36,338 bases of DNA from Spirochaetaceae bacterium (GTDB lineage: Bacteria; Spirochaetota; Spirochaetia; DSM-27196; PXBQ01). Of the stretch, positions 1 to 7,776 are shown in pieces (position 1 is the stretch's first letter; the number at the start of each line of letters is the position of its first letter). Both the position numbers and the translations under genes were made by a program. The notes under the pieces are model-generated. The model saw only the letters and a program-made list of their open reading frames with translations. It did not search any database and was not told the DNA's origin. The stretch is taken from NCBI GenBank assembly GCA_007695285.1, contig REEC01000150.1:1-36338 (forward strand), read 5' to 3'.

Positions 1-2
1 GC

Positions 3-212
3 AAGCAGAACAAGGCGCTCTTGATCGACGAAGCGACCGGCGATTTGACGCCGCGTGGCAAGGACGTAATCGCGCATACGCCCGCCGGCCGTTTTGGTGA
101 CGCGTCCGAACTCGCGGGTGTATCGCTCTTCCTCGCGTCCGAAAAGGCCGCGGGCTTCGTGACCGGCGTCACCGTTCCGGTCGACGGTGGGTATTTGGTC
201 AGCAACATCTAA
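3..212 (+). CDS. SDR-family sugar-acid oxidoreductase, C-terminal fragment (D-mannonate oxidoreductase type)
   Basis: Only the last 69 residues are in the window; the frame is open from the left edge. The segment TPRGKDVIAHTPAGRFG, then a helix with LFLASEKA, then FVTGVTVPVDGGY, is the usual C-terminal end of a short-chain dehydrogenase. The TPRG...HTPxGRFG wording resembles SDRs annotated as D-mannonate/fructuronate oxidoreductase, NAD(P)-dependent enzymes of hexuronate breakdown. The catalytic Ser-Tyr-Lys part lies outside the window, so substrate is an inference from the tail alone. An intrinsic terminator follows about 50 bp downstream, so this is the last gene of its transcript. Family assignment is good; the specific substrate is weak. 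Confidence 0.75.
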   Translation, partial: KQNKALLIDEATGDLTPRGKDVIAHTPAGRFGDASELAGVSLFLASEKAAGFVTGVTVPVDGGYLVSNI

Positions 213-263
213 AAAAACGAGGGTATCGGGATTGCCGGCCGCGTTTTGGCGGCGAGATTCCAC

Positions 264-306
264 GGCCGCGCATCGAGAAACCAGCTCGGCGTGCGGCCTT
301 TTTTTT
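264..306 (+). terminator. Rho-independent terminator after the SDR gene
   Basis: GGCCGC at 264-269 and GCGGCC at 293-298 close a stem of about 14 bp (with a few mismatches or G-U pairs) around an AAACCAG loop, followed by an eight-T run at 299-306. Polarity fits the plus-strand SDR. The T-run also supplies the last bases of the convergent methyltransferase stop codon (305-307), so the two genes share this site. There is no T-run in the minus direction, so it is not bidirectional. Confidence 0.85.
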
Positions 307-1207
307 ACTTCGCGCGCGCTATAGCCGAAAACCAGTTGCGCGGGATAAACGGCTCATCGTTCTCGTCGCGCTCACCGTACTGCTCGAGGCTCGGCGCCAC
401 CGCGGCTTCGAGCGCCTCGGCCGCCGCCTCGGTCGGGTATCCGTGCAGCGCACCTGAGGCGTACTGCGAGAAAGCGCTGATCTTCTCCCACGCCGAACGA
501 TACATCCTCGCGACGAAGTTCCTGATTTCTTCGACCTGGAACCCGGCTTGCGCGAGCAAATCCTGGTAGTGCGCCAGAGGAAGATACAACGCCGATTCGG
601 GTGCGTGCTCCGACTTGTCGCGCGAGAATCCTCGCGAGCGGAGATTACGAACCGCGGTCGCGACTTGTGATCGATAGAACGAGAGTGTCTTGGCAGGTCT
701 CGCTTCCTCGTAGAACGCCGAGTTGAAGCAGAACCAGCCGCCCGGTTTGAGCGCGCGTCTGATGTTCGAGAACGTCTTGATCTGGTCTTCCGAGCTCAAG
801 TAATGGACCCCGTTGCCCCAGATCGCGACGTCGACGCTTTCGGGTTCGAGCGAGAGTTCCTGGAGCGGTGTTTTCACCAGCGTGAGGTGGTTCACCCGCG
901 CTTTTAGGTTCTCACCCGCTTGTTCAAGCGCGCGGCCGCTCATATCGACGCAGACGACGTCGACGGGTTTGATGTTCGGCGGAAGGTTTTCGATCAAAAG
1001 CCGCGCCATCGTCCCGACGCCGGTCGCGAGGTCGACGATGCGATCGATGTGTTTGCTGCCGCCTTCGATCATCGCTTCGACCCATCGTCGTACGATCGTC
1101 TCGTTGATCTTCAGGTACTCTACGGTCTGAGCGAACGGTTCGTAGACGTACGCATCGTCGCCGTCCGGCGCTTGCGCCTTTCGAGTTTCAATGTCTTGTG
1201 TGTTCAT
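305..1207 (-). CDS. Class I SAM-dependent methyltransferase in a fab-type cluster
   Basis: A 300-residue soluble protein. Motif I of class I methyltransferases is visible as VDLATGVGTMARLL near residues 58-71, followed by an acidic loop (VVCVDMSG) that would bind the SAM ribose, and a post-motif strand (VDVAIWGNGVHYL) with LKPGGWFCF further on. The C-terminal 120 residues (YRSQVATAVRNLRSRGFS onward) match no domain I recognise and probably form the substrate lid. The start is an ATG preceded by GGAGG at good spacing, and it lies 2 nt past the fabF-like stop codon (TGA then AA then ATG), so the two genes are translationally coupled. Its position as third gene of fabG-fabF-MT suggests it methylates a lipid, acyl or ketide intermediate. 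That is inference; substrate unknown. Confidence 0.8.
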   Translation of the reverse strand: MNTQDIETRKAQAPDGDDAYVYEPFAQTVEYLKINETIVRRWVEAMIEGGSKHIDRIVDLATGVGTMARLLIENLPPNIKPVDVVCVDMSGRALEQAGENLKARVNHLTLVKTPLQELSLEPESVDVAIWGNGVHYLSSEDQIKTFSNIRRALKPGGWFCFNSAFYEEARPAKTLSFYRSQVATAVRNLRSRGFSRDKSEHAPESALYLPLAHYQDLLAQAGFQVEEIRNFVARMYRSAWEKISAFSQYASGALHGYPTEAAAEALEAAVAPSLEQYGERDENDEPFIPRNWFSAIARAK

Positions 1208-1209
1208 TT

Positions 1210-2454
1210 TCAGCCTCCATATGGCTTAAATGCCAGGCATGAGCTGTGGCCGCCGAACCCGAACGAGTTCGAGAGAACCGCACCCCTGCCGATGTTCCGG
1301 GAGGATCCCGGAACGTAATCCAGATCGCACTCCGGATCGGAGTTTTGATAATTGATCGTCGGCGGCGCGATACCGGTCTCGATGACCTTGATGCACACGA
1401 CGGCTTCGAGCGCGCCCGCGGCGCCTCCAAGGTGTCCTGTCATCGACTTTGTCGAACTCACGGGGATCTTGTACGCGCGTGGACCAAAAACTTCCTTGAT
1501 CGCGACAGTCTCTACTTTGTCGTTGAGTTGTGTCGACGTGCCGTGCGCGTTTATGTACACGACTTCGCCGAGATCGATCGTTCCGTTCGAGAGCGCGACC
1601 CGGATGGCCTGAGTACCGCCGCGCCCGGACGGCTCGGGTGCCGTGATGTGGTAGCTGTCGGCCGCCGCGCCCCAACCCGCGAGTTCGGCCAAGATTGTCG
1701 CTCCGCGTTCGCGCGCGGACTCTTCGCTTTCAAGCACGAGAATTCCGGCTCCCTCAGCGAGCACGAAACCGCTGCGCGTCGCGTCAAACGGACGCGACGC
1801 TCTCTCCGGATCGTCGTTCGAGTCGGTGCACAATGCGTGCGCCTGCTCGAATCCCGCTAAGCAGATCGGGAGAACCGCAGCCTCGCTTCCTCCCGCGATT
1901 ACCGCCTTCACGCGTCCGCTCCGGATCATGTCGAGCGCCGTTCCAAGCGCATCGGTGCCCGACGCACACGCCGAGACGGTCGCAAAACTCGGTCCCATCG
2001 CGCCGAAGCGCATCGAAATAAGGCCCGCGGCGGCGTTCGACATCATTTTTGGGACGACGAACGGGTCGACGCGTCGTGCACCTTTTTCTTTCAGCGAGTA
2101 CGCCTGGTCGACCAGCGAAATGATGCCGCCGACTCCACTCGCGATCACGACGCCGAGCTCGGGGCGGAGGCCGCCGACCGATGCGAGTCCCGACTGTCTC
2201 ATCGCCTCGTCCGCGGCGACGATCGCGATTTGGGAAAAACGGTCGAGGCGCTTCGCTTCCTTTCGGTCCAAAACCGTTTCAGGATCGAAGTTTTTCAACT
2301 CGCCCGCGATGTGCGTCTTCAACTGCCACTCCGCCGGGTCAAAGGCCTCGATTCGGCCGATCCCACTTCTGCCCGCGATGAGATTCGCCCACGTTTCCTG
2401 AGTCGTCAACCCAACTGGGCTGACGGCGCCTATTCCGGTAACAACAACTCGCAT
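1210..2454 (-). CDS. fabF: 3-oxoacyl-ACP synthase II (FabF-type ketosynthase)
   Basis: A 414-residue condensing enzyme, the usual length for FabF/KASII. It would extend an acyl chain by decarboxylative Claisen condensation with malonyl-ACP. The Cys-His-His triad is complete: C163 in VSACASGTDA, H304 in NAHGTSTQLND and H341 in KSMTGHLGGAAG. The N terminus MRVVVTGIGAVSPVG is canonical. The gene lies 24 bp after fabG and just before the methyltransferase on the minus strand. The Shine-Dalgarno AAGGAG is 11 nt from the ATG, rather far. Family FabB/FabF is certain, but the cluster has no acyl carrier protein, malonyltransferase or dehydratase, so a specialised lipid or ketide role instead of housekeeping is possible. 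Confidence 0.9.
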   Translation of the reverse strand: MRVVVTGIGAVSPVGLTTQETWANLIAGRSGIGRIEAFDPAEWQLKTHIAGELKNFDPETVLDRKEAKRLDRFSQIAIVAADEAMRQSGLASVGGLRPELGVVIASGVGGIISLVDQAYSLKEKGARRVDPFVVPKMMSNAAAGLISMRFGAMGPSFATVSACASGTDALGTALDMIRSGRVKAVIAGGSEAAVLPICLAGFEQAHALCTDSNDDPERASRPFDATRSGFVLAEGAGILVLESEESARERGATILAELAGWGAAADSYHITAPEPSGRGGTQAIRVALSNGTIDLGEVVYINAHGTSTQLNDKVETVAIKEVFGPRAYKIPVSSTKSMTGHLGGAAGALEAVVCIKVIETGIAPPTINYQNSDPECDLDYVPGSSRNIGRGAVLSNSFGFGGHSSCLAFKPYGG

Positions 2455-2478
2455 ATTCTTTCGGGCTCCTTGTGTAAG

Positions 2479-3228
2479 TTACAGTTTGACAAGTCCACCG
2501 TCGACATGAATCGTCTGGCCCGTAATCGCCCACGCGTCGTCCGATGCCAAAAAAAGCACCGCGCTCGCGATCGCCTCGGGAGTCACGAACCGACCTGTCG
2601 ACGAGTGTTCGGTCACGTACCGGCGGACAAACTCGTCCGCGTTCGCCGTGAGCTCGGTCTCGAGAAAGCCCGGGCTCACGGTATTCACCGTGATACCGCG
2701 CCGGCCGTACTCCTGCGCGAGCGAGCGCGTCAGACCCTCGAGCCCGGCCTTAGCCGCAGTGTAGTTCGCCTGACCGGCAAGCCCGACGCGCGACGCGATG
2801 CTGCCGATGTTGATGATGCGCCCGGTCGTCCGCTTCATCATCAGCGGGAGCACGAGTTGGCACAGTCGGAAAGGCGCCGTGAGATCGAGTTCCAGCACGC
2901 TTTCCCACGCATCGGTCATTCTGACCGCGAGGCCGTCTTCGGTACTCCCAGCGTTGTTCACGAGAATATCGACCGTACCGAAGCGCTCGCGAGTCTCGGC
3001 GACGAGACGTTTTCGGTCCGCCTCGACCGTGATGTCCGCCTGAACCGCGAGAACGGTGCGACGTGTCTGCTCCAGAATCTCAGCACACGCGGTCGCCGCG
3101 GCGCCACTGTCCGAGCGATAACAGAACGCGACATCGGCGCCGGCGCGCGACAGGGACGCGATCAGTTCTCGTCCGATACCTCGACTTCCCCCCGTCACAA
3201 GCGCGACCTTACCGTGCAGCTCAATCAC
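2479..3228 (-). CDS. fabG: 3-oxoacyl-ACP reductase (FabG-type SDR)
   Basis: A 249-residue short-chain dehydrogenase that would reduce 3-oxoacyl-ACP to 3-hydroxyacyl-ACP with NADPH. The cofactor motif TGGSRGIG is at residues 12-19, NNAG at 91-94, and the catalytic set is S143 (NIGSIAS), Y156 and K160 (YTAAK). The C terminus DDAWAITGQTIHVDGG is typical. The start codon is GTG at 3228, with GGGAG about 8 nt upstream. It is the first gene of the minus-strand fabG-fabF-methyltransferase unit and diverges from fabI. FabG-like SDRs are numerous, so the acyl-ACP substrate is supported mainly by the adjacent fabF and fabI. Confidence 0.88.
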   Translation of the reverse strand: MIELHGKVALVTGGSRGIGRELIASLSRAGADVAFCYRSDSGAAATACAEILEQTRRTVLAVQADITVEADRKRLVAETRERFGTVDILVNNAGSTEDGLAVRMTDAWESVLELDLTAPFRLCQLVLPLMMKRTTGRIINIGSIASRVGLAGQANYTAAKAGLEGLTRSLAQEYGRRGITVNTVSPGFLETELTANADEFVRRYVTEHSSTGRFVTPEAIASAVLFLASDDAWAITGQTIHVDGGLVKL

Positions 3229-3351
3229 CGACTACTCCCTTTGACCGTACGCCATTGTCACGTTTTATTTACAAATAATCAATGCTGTCGCAAAATTGGG
3301 TCTGTACGCACGCGTGCGGCTGCTGTACGATACCGGGCGGAAGGAGTTATC
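3229..3351. promoter_or_regulatory. Divergent promoter region between fabG and fabI
   Basis: This 123-bp gap is AT-richer than its surroundings. On the minus strand TTGATT and GACAAT are separated by 17 bp, a plausible promoter for fabG. On the plus strand TTGACC (3241-3246) faces a poor -10, and a TACGAT box sits at 3326-3331 without a good -35. AAGGAG at 3341-3346 is the fabI ribosome binding site. Exact start sites cannot be fixed from sequence. Confidence 0.45.
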
Positions 3352-4128
3352 ATGAAAATGCTCGAAGGAAAGACCGCGCTCGTGTTCGGTATCGCGAACG
3401 ATCACTCTATCGCGTGGGGAATCGCGCGTGCGCTCCACGCTCACGGAGCGCAGATCGCCGTGTCGTACGCGTCCGATCCTTTCGAGCGGCGCGTCCGCCC
3501 ACTCGCCGAGCAACTCGGCTCGACGTTTATCGAGAAGTGCGACGTCACCGACGATTCACAGATCGTGCGGCTTTTTGAGCGCCTCGCCGATCAGATCGGA
3601 AAGATCGACATCCTCGTTCACGCGATCGCGTTCGCGCCGCGGGCCGACATGACCGGCGAGTTCCTGAACACGAGCCGCGAAGGTTTTCGGGTTGCGATGG
3701 ACGTAAGCGTGTACTCGCTCGTCGCGTTGGCGCGTACCGCGGTCCCTTCGATGACCGACGGCGGATCGATCATGACATTATCGTACTACGGTGGCGAGAA
3801 AGTAGCGCCGGGATACCGTGTCATGGGGCCTGCAAAGGCCGCGCTCGAGTCGAGCGCACGGTACCTCGCCGCGGAACTCGGTCCGCGCGGGATTCGCGTA
3901 AACGTGATATCACCCGGACCGATCCGGACGCTCGCCGCGGCCGGCGTGCCGGGTTTCAGGGACGCTTACGCGAACTTCGCGGGAAGCGCACCGTTGCGTC
4001 GGCACATCGACATCGACGACGTCGGCAACTCCGCGGTGTGGCTCGCGTCCGAGATGTCCCGAAACGTCACGGGCCAGACGCTTTTTGTCGACGGAGGGCA
4101 CAACATCCTTCTACCGGGAGTCGAGTAA
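3352..4128 (+). CDS. fabI: Enoyl-ACP reductase (NADH), FabI
   Basis: A 258-residue protein that would reduce trans-2-enoyl-ACP in the last step of fatty acid elongation. It shows the FabI-specific nucleotide site GIANDHSIAWGIA (residues 13-25) and the catalytic arrangement Y145...Y155-x6-K162 in SYYGGEKVAPGYRVMGPAK. It ends with a normal SDR tail (VTGQTLFVDGGHNI). Residue 93, which is Gly in the E. coli enzyme, is Ala here, as in several Gram-positive FabIs. The open frame extends far upstream, but ATG 3352 has AAGGAG five bases before it and begins the conserved GKTALVFG strand, so it is the start. Divergent from fabG. Confident call. Confidence 0.93.
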   Translation: MKMLEGKTALVFGIANDHSIAWGIARALHAHGAQIAVSYASDPFERRVRPLAEQLGSTFIEKCDVTDDSQIVRLFERLADQIGKIDILVHAIAFAPRADMTGEFLNTSREGFRVAMDVSVYSLVALARTAVPSMTDGGSIMTLSYYGGEKVAPGYRVMGPAKAALESSARYLAAELGPRGIRVNVISPGPIRTLAAAGVPGFRDAYANFAGSAPLRRHIDIDDVGNSAVWLASEMSRNVTGQTLFVDGGHNILLPGVE

Positions 4129-4258
4129 GACCTACCTCACGCGGCGGCGGAGTTAACAATCTTCACATTCCCTTTACAATCTTAACAATCATTTTACTCT
4201 GAGTTCACCAACGCAAGGCTCCGGGTCGTGTACGATAGCGGCATACCGGAGGAAAAAC
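4129..4258 (+). promoter_or_regulatory. Upstream region of the efflux operon with three copies of a TTAACAATC-like repeat
   Basis: An AT-rich island (about 4150-4200) in GC-rich DNA carries TTAACAATC at 4153-4161, TTTACAATC at 4173-4181 and TTAACAATC at 4182-4190, all in the same orientation. One possible promoter is TTTACA (4173-4178) with TACTCT (4195-4200), spacing 16. A TACGAT box lies at 4231-4236. The repeats overlap the possible promoter, as operator sites would. GGAGG at 4248-4252 is the ribosome binding site of the next gene. Confidence 0.4.
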
Positions 4259-5590
4259 GTGGTCGAACCGACGGATCCACGAAGCTCGACGCCGCCGAAG
4301 ACGGGCACGCCGATCGTCGAACTCAAACCCGTGCGACGCGCGGGTTCTAAACGGCAAACGAGAACCGCGATCGTGACGCTTGTCGTGTTCTCGATCGCCG
4401 GGCTCGGCGCGTACCTCGCGCTTGCGCAGCGCGATGAGACCTACACCGTGAGCGAGTTCAGCTCGACACGCGTCGCTCGTGGACGCCTCGAGAACGTCGT
4501 GCAGATGACCGGCTCGATCGCGATTCCCGACCAAACGATCGTCTCAACGCCCGAGCGTGGCTTCATCGAGTCGCTATTGGTCGCCGAGGGGAACGACGTC
4601 GTGGAAGGGCAGGTAATCGCGGTGATCGACTCGCGTGATCTGCGAGAGGACCTCGCCGATCTCGAGTCGACGATTCTGCGACTCGAGCGGAACCTCGAGC
4701 GACAAACCCTCGAGTTCGAGTTCACCGAGGCGCGACGCGATCGGGAGTACGAGAGGCTCGTGCGTGCTCTCGACGATGCGAGAACGGAACTCGAGACAAC
4801 CGAGGGTCTTTACCGCGTCGGTGCCGCGAGCGACCGGGCTCTTCTTGACGCGCGTGATCGTGTTGGGTCGGCCGAAGACGCGATCACGATTCACCGGCTC
4901 GAACGACGTGAAGCGCACCTGCTGAACGAGCTCTCGCGACGCAATACTCTCGACGACATCGAACAAGCGCGTACGCGCGCCGACCGTCTCGAACAACGGA
5001 TAGCCGCGACCGTGATTCGCGCACCGCGGTCTGGTCGAGTTCTATCGGTCGAGACCGTCGCGACGCGCCCGGGAACGCTCGTGAATCAATACGCGGCGCT
5101 CGTCACGATCGGGAATATCGATCAGCCGGTCGTCGAGTTTGGAGTACCCGAACGGCATGCTTCGGCCGTTTCCGTCGACGGTCCGATCCGGATAACGGTC
5201 GGCACGGGGACGTTCCCGGCGCGGATATCCTGGGTCGGTGCGTCGCTCGCGCAGAGCGACGCCGGTTTACCGGTTCTGCCGATCACGGCGGTGTTCGAGA
5301 ACGTCCCGACTGGAATCGTCACGGGCGGATCGGCCGCGGGCGAGATCACGGTTGGGGTTGTCGACGACGCGTTGTACGTGCCTCGCGGAGCGTTTCTTAC
5401 GACCGGAGGAAACAGGTTTGTGTACAGGATCGTAAACGACGTCGCGTACAAGACCGAGGTGACGTTCGGAATGGTTCTGCCGGACAAGGTCCAGATCATC
5501 GCGGGTGTCACCGAAGGCGATGAGCTGATCACGTCCGGATACCAGAGTTTCATATCCTTTGATGAAATTGCCGTCGCCCGCGGGCGATGA
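4259..5590 (+). CDS. Periplasmic adaptor subunit (MacA/HlyD-type membrane fusion protein)
   Basis: 443 residues with a GTG start, six bases after GGAGG. There is one N-terminal membrane segment (about residues 38-57, AIVTLVVFSIAGLGAYLALA) and then a periplasmic body. The first lipoyl half-motif is GFIESLLVAEGNDVVEGQVIAVID; a long Arg/Glu-rich alpha-helical hairpin (roughly 125-245) follows; the second half-motif is RAPRSGRVLSVETVATRPGTLVNQYAALVTIG; then come beta-barrel and membrane-proximal domains ending SGYQSFISFDEI. It would link the ABC permeases encoded downstream to an outer channel or substrate. No outer-membrane factor gene is in the window. It is the first gene of a four-gene operon. 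Substrate unknown. Confidence 0.85.
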   Translation: MVEPTDPRSSTPPKTGTPIVELKPVRRAGSKRQTRTAIVTLVVFSIAGLGAYLALAQRDETYTVSEFSSTRVARGRLENVVQMTGSIAIPDQTIVSTPERGFIESLLVAEGNDVVEGQVIAVIDSRDLREDLADLESTILRLERNLERQTLEFEFTEARRDREYERLVRALDDARTELETTEGLYRVGAASDRALLDARDRVGSAEDAITIHRLERREAHLLNELSRRNTLDDIEQARTRADRLEQRIAATVIRAPRSGRVLSVETVATRPGTLVNQYAALVTIGNIDQPVVEFGVPERHASAVSVDGPIRITVGTGTFPARISWVGASLAQSDAGLPVLPITAVFENVPTGIVTGGSAAGEITVGVVDDALYVPRGAFLTTGGNRFVYRIVNDVAYKTEVTFGMVLPDKVQIIAGVTEGDELITSGYQSFISFDEIAVARGR

Positions 5591-5602
5591 ACGGAGGCAG
5601 TG

Positions 5603-6292
5603 ATGATCACCCTTGAAGGTGTCGCAAAATCGTACGACCTCGGCGCGAGCAAACTGACCGCGCTGAAGGGCGTATCGCTCTCGATCAAACGTGGCGAGTT
5701 TGTCACGATCATGGGGCCGTCCGGCTCCGGAAAGTCGACCTTGTTACATATCCTCGGGATCCTCGATACGCCGAGCTCCGGAAGTTACAGACTCGAAGAG
5801 TACGATATCACGACATTGAGCGATACCGCGCTCTCGCGTATTCGGAACAAACACTTCGGTTTTGTCTTCCAGAGCTTCAACCTCTTTCCCGAGTTCAACG
5901 CGCTCGAGAACGTCGAGATGCCGCTCCTGTACGCGGGCGCGGGAAAGGCTGCGCGTCGCGATCGGGCGCGGCAGCTCCTGGACGAAATGGGGCTCGGCGA
6001 GAGGATGTTTCATTATCCGAACATGCTGAGCGGCGGTGAACAGCAGCGCGTCGCGATCGCGAGGGCGCTCGCGAACAATCCGACCTTGATCCTCGCCGAT
6101 GAGCCCACTGGAAATCTTCCGTCGGACAAAGGCGAAGAGATCATGCAAATTCTTGAGGAACTCAACAGGAACGACGTGACGATCGTCATGGTGACGCACG
6201 ACCCGGAACTCGGGAAACGTGGACGCAAAACCGTTCATCTTCACGACGGATCGATCGAGTCGATCGAGGAGCGCGGAAATGGTGCCGCGTGA
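5603..6292 (+). CDS. ABC transporter ATPase, MacB/LolD type
   Basis: A 229-residue stand-alone ATPase subunit. Walker A is GPSGSGKST (38-46), Q-loop Gln90 (VFQSFNLFPEFNALENV), signature LSGGEQQ (142-148), Walker B LILADE (162-167) and switch His199 (VTHD). The D-loop reads NLPS (171-174) where MacB/LolD proteins usually have NLDS, so Pro replaces the Asp that normally contacts the partner subunit. GTG 5600 is in frame, but ATG 5603 gives the better spacing (five bases) to GGAGG. It lies 12 bp after the adaptor and overlaps the next permease by 14 bp, so it surely energises these permeases. Confidence 0.92.
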   Translation: MITLEGVAKSYDLGASKLTALKGVSLSIKRGEFVTIMGPSGSGKSTLLHILGILDTPSSGSYRLEEYDITTLSDTALSRIRNKHFGFVFQSFNLFPEFNALENVEMPLLYAGAGKAARRDRARQLLDEMGLGERMFHYPNMLSGGEQQRVAIARALANNPTLILADEPTGNLPSDKGEEIMQILEELNRNDVTIVMVTHDPELGKRGRKTVHLHDGSIESIEERGNGAA

Positions 6293-7772
6293 CGTCGTCG
6301 CGACGAGTTGGCGTTACATCACGACACGACTCACCGAGTCGGTGCTCGTGGTCGCCGCCGCGACGATCGGAATCGGGATTCCGGCCGCGGTCGTGACGTT
6401 TATCGGCGCGTACGGCACGGTGAGCGCGTCCGAACTGCAGCACCCCCGGTTCCGTGAGATCGTCGTCGCGCCGAAAGGCGCGACCCGACTCGTCGAGACC
6501 GCCGTGCTTCGCGTCGGGACTACCGACGAAGCGGGCGTCGGACTCACGGCGGCGGACGTGTCTCCGGCCGTGCGCGAGGCGCCGGATATCGAGTACGGTT
6601 ACACCGCGTCGCGCACGTCGTTTTCGACCTCGTCGTTCGCGGGCGCGCGCGGCGCGAGCGCTCGTATGATCTTCCCCGGCGGTGAGGTTCCGCCGTTCGT
6701 CTTCGACAACGCCGACCGCGGTCAAGGCGGCGGCATCGCGGGCGGCCCAGGCGGTGCGTCTGAGCGCGCGCCGGGCGGTACAGCCGCGGACGCGCCTGAT
6801 CCCGACTCGCCGTTTCTCGCGATCGCGGCTGAGATGTTCGACGCGACGGCCGACGATGTGCTCGAACCGGCCGCCGAGAGCTTCGCGGGATTCCGCATCA
6901 CGCCGAGTTACTTCGACGCGTGGGGTCTCCGCACCGCGTACGGATCGCTGTTCGGCGATCTCGACCTCGAGACCGAGACTCACCTTGTCGTTTTCGGAGA
7001 TCGCGCGACGCGGACGCTCTTCCCGAACGACGATCCGGCCGATCTCATCGGGAAGAAAATCCGGATGAACGGATTTGCTCACACGATCGTCGGGATTCTC
7101 GAGCCGTTCGCGTACGTCTCGGAGCCACAGAACAATCCCGACTACCTCGTATTTGTGCCGGACGTGCCGCAGGTTTTTTCGTTCGGTGATCGTCGCATCG
7201 TATTGAACCCGTCGAGTCGAAGCAATCTCCATTTTGCGGTCGCCGACTCTCAGCGACTCGAACCCGCTTCTCGTCAACTGGTTTCGTACTTCACCCGAGT
7301 CTACGGTCCTGAAACCGTCACCGTCACCGCGCGGATCGACGCCGCGCGCGAGCGGTACTCGAACGACACGCGGCTTCTGCTCGTCATCCTCGCGCTCGGA
7401 ATCGGCGGTCTTTTCATCGCGGGGATAAACATCTTCAACCTGATGCTGAGCAGGGCGATCAAGAGAACCCGCAGTGTCGGAATGTACCGTGCGATCGGCG
7501 CGACGAAGAACGCCGTGTTCGCTCAATTCTTGACCGAGGCCGGAATACTCACGGCGATCGGCGCGGTTCTCGGCGCGGCGACCGCACCGGTCCTATTCGG
7601 GTTCCTGACCGACAACCTTTTTGACGGCTCGCGCGCCGACCTTCTCGTGTTGAACCCCGTCGTGCTCGCCGGCTCCGCGCTCGCGTGCGCGGCAATCATC
7701 CTCGTCGCGGGTGTGGTCCCCGCGTACCAAGCGGCGCGAATAGACCCCGCGACCGCGGTTCGTACGGAGTAA
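6279..7772 (+). CDS. ABC transporter permease 1, MacB/FtsX family
   Basis: 497 residues. One N-terminal membrane helix (ESVLVVAAATIGIGIPAAVVTFIGAYG) is followed by a large periplasmic MacB-type domain and three C-terminal helices. The FtsX signature RAIKRTRSVGMYRAIGATKNAVFAQF sits between helices 2 and 3, and the end is PAYQAARIDPATAVRTE. The start is ATG 6279, with GAGGAG seven bases upstream, inside the ATPase gene; the open frame begins earlier, but nothing upstream is conserved. The periplasmic domain has a low-complexity Gly/Ala/Pro-rich insert (about residues 147-180). With the second permease it probably forms a heterodimer of the type VII (MacB) mechanotransmission class. Substrate unknown. 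Confidence 0.88.
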   Translation: MVPRDVVATSWRYITTRLTESVLVVAAATIGIGIPAAVVTFIGAYGTVSASELQHPRFREIVVAPKGATRLVETAVLRVGTTDEAGVGLTAADVSPAVREAPDIEYGYTASRTSFSTSSFAGARGASARMIFPGGEVPPFVFDNADRGQGGGIAGGPGGASERAPGGTAADAPDPDSPFLAIAAEMFDATADDVLEPAAESFAGFRITPSYFDAWGLRTAYGSLFGDLDLETETHLVVFGDRATRTLFPNDDPADLIGKKIRMNGFAHTIVGILEPFAYVSEPQNNPDYLVFVPDVPQVFSFGDRRIVLNPSSRSNLHFAVADSQRLEPASRQLVSYFTRVYGPETVTVTARIDAARERYSNDTRLLLVILALGIGGLFIAGINIFNLMLSRAIKRTRSVGMYRAIGATKNAVFAQFLTEAGILTAIGAVLGAATAPVLFGFLTDNLFDGSRADLLVLNPVVLAGSALACAAIILVAGVVPAYQAARIDPATAVRTE

Positions 7773-7776
7773 AGGC

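Noticed and set aside
2230-3351. Long plus-strand open frame extending fabI upstream to about 630 residues
   Set aside because: The upstream part is Arg-rich nonsense antisense to fabG and fabF; the ribosome site and conserved N terminus place the fabI start at 3352.
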